A DNA stretch of 64,000 bases from positions 620,001-684,000 of the forward strand of contig JAITUA010000020.1 of the NCBI GenBank assembly GCA_031286615.1. Direction: 5' to 3'. The notes below the pieces were generated by a model. The model was not told the DNA's origin. It saw only the letters and a program-made list of their open reading frames with translations, and ran no database searches. The stretch comes from Chryseobacterium sp. (GTDB lineage: Bacteria > Bacteroidota > Bacteroidia > Flavobacteriales > Weeksellaceae). Shown here piece after piece: positions 59,635-64,000 of the stretch (its first letter is position 1; each line of letters opens with the position of its first letter). Made by a program: the position numbers and the translations under genes.

Positions 59635-60303
59635 ATGAAAGTATTACTGTTTCTTCTGGCATTCGGAAGTATGAGTGCTTGTGAAGCAAAACCTATTGAT
59701 ATTTCAAAAGAAGAAAATATGCAGGAAAAAGATATAATACATTTTGTGAAGAAAAATGATATTACTGCGGTACAGTCAGCTTTGAATAGTGGTACAGATG
59801 TAAATACCAAAGATAAGAAAGGCCGTTCTTTATTGTTGATTGCAACGATAAACAAACAGTCTGAAATGGCAAAATTGCTTGTGTCTTACAAGGCCAATGT
59901 TAATCTTCAGGACGATCAGCTGGACAGTCCGTTTTTGTATGCCGGAGCAAGCGGACAGACGGAACTTGTAAAGCTGTATCTGGAAAATGGGGTCCGTTTT
60001 GATCTTTTTAACCGTTATAACGGAACTGCTTTGATTCCTGCCTGCGAACGAGGACATGTGGAAACGGTAAAAGTTTTGGTTACAACAAAAGGATTTCCGA
60101 TCAACCATGTGAACAGATTAGGATGGACAGCTTTAATGGAAGCCATAATTCTTGGTGACGGAAGTAAAAAATATCAGGAGATCATACAGATCTTAAAAGA
60201 TAACGGAGCTGATCTTACCATTCCTGATCATTCAGGCAAAACGCCTTTGCAGCATGCAGAGTCATCAGGGTTTAAAGAAATTGCTCAGATCTTAAAATCA
60301 TAG
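59635..60303 (+). CDS. Ankyrin-repeat lipoprotein
   Basis: 222 residues with lipobox SMSAC (Cys16). Five to six ankyrin repeats follow: TAVQSALNSGTDVNTKDKKGRSLLLIA, SEMAKLLVSYKANVNLQDDQLDSPFLYAG, TELVKLYLENGVRFDLFNR, HVETVKVLVTTKGFPINHVN and EIIQILKDNGADLTIPDHSGKTPLQHA. Periplasmic, membrane-anchored scaffold. It follows the amidohydrolase by 26 bases, the same strand. In Bacteroidota, ankyrin partners often bind a neighbouring enzyme; no direct evidence here. Confidence 0.85.
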   Translation: MKVLLFLLAFGSMSACEAKPIDISKEENMQEKDIIHFVKKNDITAVQSALNSGTDVNTKDKKGRSLLLIATINKQSEMAKLLVSYKANVNLQDDQLDSPFLYAGASGQTELVKLYLENGVRFDLFNRYNGTALIPACERGHVETVKVLVTTKGFPINHVNRLGWTALMEAIILGDGSKKYQEIIQILKDNGADLTIPDHSGKTPLQHAESSGFKEIAQILKS

Positions 60304-60543
60304 AGGTTGAGTAACAGCTTGTGATTAATAAATTAATATATTTTTAGTTGTGTTTTTTAACCGCAAAGGGTATAAAAGTTTTTACGAGGGAAAGCCTGCA
60401 AACTTATTGAAGTTTTCAGAAACAGCCACTGGATGCAGATAGAAACTGGAGTAGGAGTGGTGTACGTAAAGCTTTTGTCCCTTTTGTGGTTATTTTAGTT
60501 TTTTCTCACAAATTTTAGTAATTTTAGGAGAAAATCAGGCGGA

Positions 60544-61389
60544 GTGGGCTATCATACGGATCATTTTCCAATTTTAGGAATTCAGGAATTTAGTGAGAAT
60601 CAGCTGAAAGGCTGTAATCTGCTGTTTAATGAACTTTACGGGGCACGTTCCATTGATGATCCCCATAAGCATGATTTTTTTATCATCAATCTTTTTGAGC
60701 ACGGAGTTGGTTCACATACCATAGATTTTGCAGAATATCAGGTGAAAGACTATCAGATTCATCTGGTTTTTCCGGATCAGGTGCATCAATGGGTGATTGA
60801 AAAAGAAACTATCGGTTATCAGTTGATGATAAGCAGAGACTGGTTTGAAAGTTTTCTGCCGTCATTAAGGTTCTCTGCCTCTTATTATCAGAATCATCCG
60901 GTTATCAATCTTTCCCCTGAAGTTTTTGCCACATTTCTTTATGAATTTCAGGAAATCCAGAAAGAGCTGAATGCCGAAAAGGTATTCTGGGAACTCATTC
61001 AAAAAAGAAGTGAATTGATCGGTCTGCTGGTAAGCAAATCTGTGGAAGGAGCTTTTAAAGATTTTGAAGTTTATAACTCCAACCCAATTATTTCAAAGTT
61101 TCTCCACCTTATTGATGAACATTTCAAAACGGAAAGATCGGTTTCCTTTTATGCAGATAAGCTCAATATTTCTGCCAACTATCTGAACATTGTCTGCAAG
61201 AAAAATCTCAATGCTTCGGCTTCATCTCTTATTCAGGACCGTATTTTACTGGAAGCAAAAAGGCTTTTAAAAGTTTCTGAAATGTCAGTAAAAGATATTG
61301 TATATGATCTTGGTTTCTACGATCATGCAAGTTTTTCCAAATTCTTTAAAGCACAGACGGGAATGACACCTTCCCAATTCAAAGAATAA
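60544..61389 (+). CDS. AraC-family regulator
   Basis: 281 residues, GTG start at 60544 (no in-frame ATG before it); an AGGAG-like sequence lies 13 bases upstream. An N-terminal cupin-like sensor (DDPHKHDFFIINLFEHGVGSHTIDF) and C-terminal AraC double helix-turn-helix (SVSFYADKLNISANYLNIVCKKNL, VKDIVYDLGFYDHASFSKFFKAQTGMTPSQF). Lies between the two amidohydrolase genes and is likely to control the downstream one, 80 bases away. A 240-base AT-rich gap precedes it without other features. Confidence 0.88.
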   Translation: MGYHTDHFPILGIQEFSENQLKGCNLLFNELYGARSIDDPHKHDFFIINLFEHGVGSHTIDFAEYQVKDYQIHLVFPDQVHQWVIEKETIGYQLMISRDWFESFLPSLRFSASYYQNHPVINLSPEVFATFLYEFQEIQKELNAEKVFWELIQKRSELIGLLVSKSVEGAFKDFEVYNSNPIISKFLHLIDEHFKTERSVSFYADKLNISANYLNIVCKKNLNASASSLIQDRILLEAKRLLKVSEMSVKDIVYDLGFYDHASFSKFFKAQTGMTPSQFKE

Positions 61390-61469
61390 TCTGTACAAAA
61401 CAAGACATAATTGATACACCGGTTTTACCATGAAGTCGGGGTAATTTTGTATTGTTAAAATTTTAAATC

Positions 61470-62708
61470 ATGCAATTTCCCTATCAATTAACTGCAAAAG
61501 GAAGCTATTCCCTTAAAAATGTCCGCCTGGAAACAGGTTTTGAATACGAAAATGAAGAAGTAACCGGAACAACAACTGACCTTTTCAGTATTGAAATTGA
61601 AGACGGAAAAATAAAAGCAGTAAAAGCAAATGATCCGGCTTCTCATGCGATTGATGCTAAAGGATATCTGATGCTTCCGGCATTCAGAGATATGCACATT
61701 CATCTGGATAAAACATTATATGGTCTACCGTGGCAGGCGCTTTCTCCGAAAAGAAAAACCGTGAAAGATATGATTGCGTATGAGCAGGAAATCATTCCTG
61801 AACTCTTGAAAACTTCTGTAAGCAGAGCAGAACAGCTGATTAGTCTGCAGCAGCATTATGGAACACATTTCGTAAGAACGCATTTCAATATTGATCCTAC
61901 CTCGGGACTGAAATCTCTGGAACATCTTGAGCAGGCTCTTGAAAATAAAAAAGATTCTTTTAAAGCAGAATTGGTTGCTTTCCCGCAACATGGAGTTTAC
62001 TATACAGAAACTGCTCCCTTGATGAAAGAAGCAGCACGGCTTAAAAGTGTAGGATTTATCGGCGGACTGGATCCTTTAAGTATCGACGGAAGCATTGAAA
62101 AGGTAATGGATTTTACCGTTCAGTTGGCTTTAGATCACAATAAAGGAATTGATATTCACCTCCATGAAACAGGAGAATCCGGAATGAAAACAATCAATTA
62201 TCTGATTGATAAAGCGATCGAAAATCCAGCGCTTCAAGGAAAAACATTTGTAAGCCACGCATTTGCATTAGCTCATCTCTCTCCAAAAGAAGCAGAACAG
62301 ATTGCAGAAAGACTGGCTGCCGGAAAAGTGGGAATTGCTTCTTCTGTCCCTTTTAAAGGAACGGTAATGCCTATTCCAACTTTAAAAAAATATGGCGTAA
62401 ATGTGTTGATCGGAAATGATAATGTACAAGACTTCTGGAGTACTTTCGGATCAGGAAGTATGCTGCAGAAAGCCAACCTGATTGCCGAATTATATGGTTA
62501 TGCTACAGAATATGCATTGTCAAGAGCCCTGCAGTTTGCCACTCAAAGTATTCTCCCATTGGATGAAAAAGGAAAACAGCAATGGCCTAAAGCTGGTGAT
62601 GAAGCTGCCATTGTTCTTACAGACGCTTCATGTTCCGCAGAAGCAGTTTCCAGAATGTCTGAAATAAAAGCCCTGATGAATGACGGGAATTTATTTTGGA
62701 GAAATTAA
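61470..62708 (+). CDS. Cytosolic cytosine-deaminase-like amidohydrolase
   Basis: 412 residues without signal sequence (MQFPYQLTAKGSYSLKNVRL). Same motifs as its neighbour: FRDMHIHLDKTLYG, THFNIDPT, GIDIHLHETGESG, SHAFALAHL and IGNDNVQDFWSTF. It is closest to the exported gene at 58274, so the pair is a recent duplication with different compartments. An AraC gene stands immediately upstream. Terminator at 62750. Confidence 0.85.
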   Translation: MQFPYQLTAKGSYSLKNVRLETGFEYENEEVTGTTTDLFSIEIEDGKIKAVKANDPASHAIDAKGYLMLPAFRDMHIHLDKTLYGLPWQALSPKRKTVKDMIAYEQEIIPELLKTSVSRAEQLISLQQHYGTHFVRTHFNIDPTSGLKSLEHLEQALENKKDSFKAELVAFPQHGVYYTETAPLMKEAARLKSVGFIGGLDPLSIDGSIEKVMDFTVQLALDHNKGIDIHLHETGESGMKTINYLIDKAIENPALQGKTFVSHAFALAHLSPKEAEQIAERLAAGKVGIASSVPFKGTVMPIPTLKKYGVNVLIGNDNVQDFWSTFGSGSMLQKANLIAELYGYATEYALSRALQFATQSILPLDEKGKQQWPKAGDEAAIVLTDASCSAEAVSRMSEIKALMNDGNLFWRN

Positions 62709-62749
62709 TTGAAGTATATATATTTTTTATACACTTGTTTTTTGTGAAT

Positions 62750-62780
62750 GCCATCGGGAGTTTTCCTGGTGGCTTTTTTT
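62750..62780 (+). terminator. Terminator of the amidohydrolase
   Basis: GCCATCGGGA (62750-62759) with TCCTGGTGGC (62764-62773, two wobbles), four-base loop, then T7. Confidence 0.88.
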
Positions 62781-62837
62781 GAATTATAAATTATGAGATA
62801 CGGGATACGGGTTTTGTGTTTTAGGTCTCTTCTTTTA

Positions 62838-62902
62838 TCAATAGGAACGGGTTTTAACCCGTTTATTTAATATGAATATGTCCTTCGGCTTTAGCCAAAA
62901 CC
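62838..62902. repeat. Dispersed repeat, copy B
   Basis: AATAGGAACGGGTTTTAACC then CCGTTTATT, and ending TCGGCTTTAGCCAAAACC. It shares the order of blocks with 54075-54162. GGGTTTTAACCC is itself palindromic. The remaining gap between 62709 and 63091 holds two terminators and AT-rich sequence only. Confidence 0.7.
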
Positions 62903-63025
62903 TATCAATAAACCCAGTGTTCAATTTAAAAAAATAACTGTTCATATTCCTTTTTTGTTTTTTACAATATGAACACCTCTTAATATTGATTTCGCCAGAC
63001 CGTCATACTATCTGCTCATAACAAT

Positions 63026-63056
63026 AAAAAAGCCCTCGGAAAATTGTTCCGAAGGC
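63026..63056 (-). terminator. Terminator of the secreted repeat protein
   Basis: On the minus strand GCCTTCGGA and TCCGAGGGC (plus positions 63048-63056 and 63032-63040, one mismatch) form a stem followed by TTTTTT. Confidence 0.85.
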
Positions 63057-63091
63057 CTTCTATTTGAAATTAAATCTAAGTACTTATAATG

Positions 63092-64000
63092 TTATAAGTT
63101 GAAGTTTGTCCATCCAGCATACCAGGTATCGTTAGCATCCTTTACAGCACCTTTGTAAGTTACCTGTGTAAACCAAGTAGCTAATTTCGGGTTAGTAAAT
63201 GCACCTCCGGTTAATAATGGAGAACCTGCACTAGGAGTGAAGTTTGGTGTAGTTCCTGCAGGAGCCCATGCACCAGCAAGTTTTACATCAGCAGTAGAAG
63301 CAAGGATTGTATTTCCTTTAGCATTAAACCAAGTCGTAAGATCGTTCAATGTATACGTTGTCGGAGTAGAAGTAGATGGTCCGAATTTTAAAGGAGTTTG
63401 CATTCCTGCTAAAACGTTGTTTTCAAAGAATAATTTGTTACCTACGATATTGTTATCCGTTGGAGCACCTTTTGTAGCATCGATGAATAAACCAACAGGG
63501 AATCCTGTAAATACAGAGTTGAATACAGAGATAGAAGAGTTTCTTCTGATCTGTAATGCATTCTGGAATAATGCGTTGATTGATCCTGGAGCCGCAGAGT
63601 TGATTGGCCCGATAATCGTCATGTTAGAGAATGTAGCTGATGTCTGAGGTGTCAAAGTAGAACCGTTAGCATCATTATCAGATTCAAATGCGTTAGAACC
63701 TGAAACGTCTGCTACCTGAGCATCTCTTACTGCGATACCAAACTGTACTTTTCCTGAGAAACCGTTATCCGTATCGAAATCATCATCAAGACCTTTGTAA
63801 GAAATAAGGTGAGAACAGTTTACCGTTCCTCCGAACCATTCAAAGCTGTCATCATTAGCATAAGCAACTTCTACATAATCTACTGTAGTTCCGCTACCTA
63901 CACCACCGAACGTAAGTCCGTTGATCTCTTTATCCGGTAAGAATGCATATCCTGCATATTCTATTCTTACATATTTTAATACACCACTGTTATCAGCAGC
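63092..64000 (-). CDS. Secreted beta-helix-like protein, 5' end outside window
   Basis: 302 codons read in frame from the right edge to the stop TAA at 63092; the start lies beyond 64000. Right-handed beta-helix-like segments are visible: NSGVLKYVRIEYAGYAFLPD, TVDYVEVAYANDDSFEWFGG and CSHLISYKGLDDDFDTDNGF, then SNMTIIGPINSAAPGSINAL and RNSSISVFNSVFTGFP. This is the C-terminal body of a Bacteroidota family of large exported or lipoprotein surface proteins, often found near TonB receptors. It ends AGWTNFNL, without a T9SS domain. Role unclear. Confidence 0.78.
   Translation of the reverse strand, partial: AADNSGVLKYVRIEYAGYAFLPDKEINGLTFGGVGSGTTVDYVEVAYANDDSFEWFGGTVNCSHLISYKGLDDDFDTDNGFSGKVQFGIAVRDAQVADVSGSNAFESDNDANGSTLTPQTSATFSNMTIIGPINSAAPGSINALFQNALQIRRNSSISVFNSVFTGFPVGLFIDATKGAPTDNNIVGNKLFFENNVLAGMQTPLKFGPSTSTPTTYTLNDLTTWFNAKGNTILASTADVKLAGAWAPAGTTPNFTPSAGSPLLTGGAFTNPKLATWFTQVTYKGAVKDANDTWYAGWTNFNL

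Noticed and set aside
63237-63647. 136-residue plus-strand frame opposite the right-edge protein
   Set aside because: It is the antisense of the long beta-helix frame, has no recognisable domain, and the minus-strand frame runs uninterrupted to the edge.

Overview
The window is a chromosomal piece of a low-GC gliding-type Bacteroidota, most likely a Chryseobacterium or close relative in the Flavobacteriia. Evidence in the sequence: gliding genes gldB and gldC, type IX secretion C-terminal sorting domains, promoters with the Bacteroidota -7 box (TAnnTTTG), a PafA-type alkaline phosphatase, a subtype iii (Bacteroidota) T6SS Hcp and VgrG, and many genes with the small lipoproteins and A-rich leaders typical of the group. 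No tRNA, rRNA, CRISPR array, integrase or complete insertion sequence was seen.

Layout. 1-4.1 kb (minus): an outer-membrane porin, a DASS-family dicarboxylate transporter, sdhC and sdhA (cut by the window edge) form one tight operon linking dicarboxylate uptake to its oxidation. 4.3-5.4 kb: a secreted choloylglycine-hydrolase-family amidase. 5.8-8.5 kb: a bacteriophytochrome kinase with its heme oxygenase. 8.7-9.6 kb: malate dehydrogenase. 9.7-16.4 kb (minus): a mixed accessory stretch with an alpha/beta hydrolase, a glycolipid-binding-type protein, a Crp/Fnr regulator, a TPR gene broken by a frameshift in a run of eight A, a double-glycine-leader bacteriocin-like peptide, a GNAT enzyme, a VOC protein and two unknown proteins. 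16.5-21.4 kb (plus): PafA phosphatase, then a cobalamin riboswitch, a BtuB-like TonB receptor and a DUF5074-type surface lipoprotein that looks like a BtuG counterpart. 21.6-29 kb (minus): CCA-adding enzyme, SnoaL-like protein, TsaC/Sua5, small membrane proteins, DinB, GNAT, cystathionine gamma-synthase, GldC, GldB. 29-35.5 kb: LRR protein, two acetyltransferases, NadE, a barnase-type RNase, a decayed GIY-YIG cassette bounded by long inverted repeats, a lipoprotein archaemetzincin, barstar, cytidine deaminase, an old-yellow-enzyme and a DUF2752 protein.

35.8-49.9 kb is the most interesting part: a continuous plus-strand T6SS cargo island. It carries Hcp (TssD), VgrG, a 56-residue companion, a DUF2931 lipoprotein, a Tle1-like (DUF2235) lipase effector, a LysM-headed adaptor candidate, a DUF4280 PAAR-like spike tip, a 943-residue protein with an internal OmpA peptidoglycan-binding domain (a candidate new effector), and then a membrane/lipoprotein cassette: three lipoproteins that look like divergent paralogues, a GIDE-like membrane protein, LemA, a three-helix membrane protein and an unknown soluble protein. 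No T6SS sheath, baseplate or ATPase genes are present, so the machine itself must lie elsewhere.

50-64 kb: a secreted endonuclease-I/FN3 nuclease and another T9SS cargo, small lipoproteins, an HExxH-like membrane protein, ACC deaminase/D-cysteine desulfhydrase family enzyme, a glucosaminidase with LysM, hemL, a triplicated hairpin repeat, and a paralogous pair of cytosine-deaminase-like amidohydrolases (one exported, one cytosolic) surrounding an ankyrin lipoprotein and an AraC regulator. The window ends inside a large secreted repeat protein on the minus strand.
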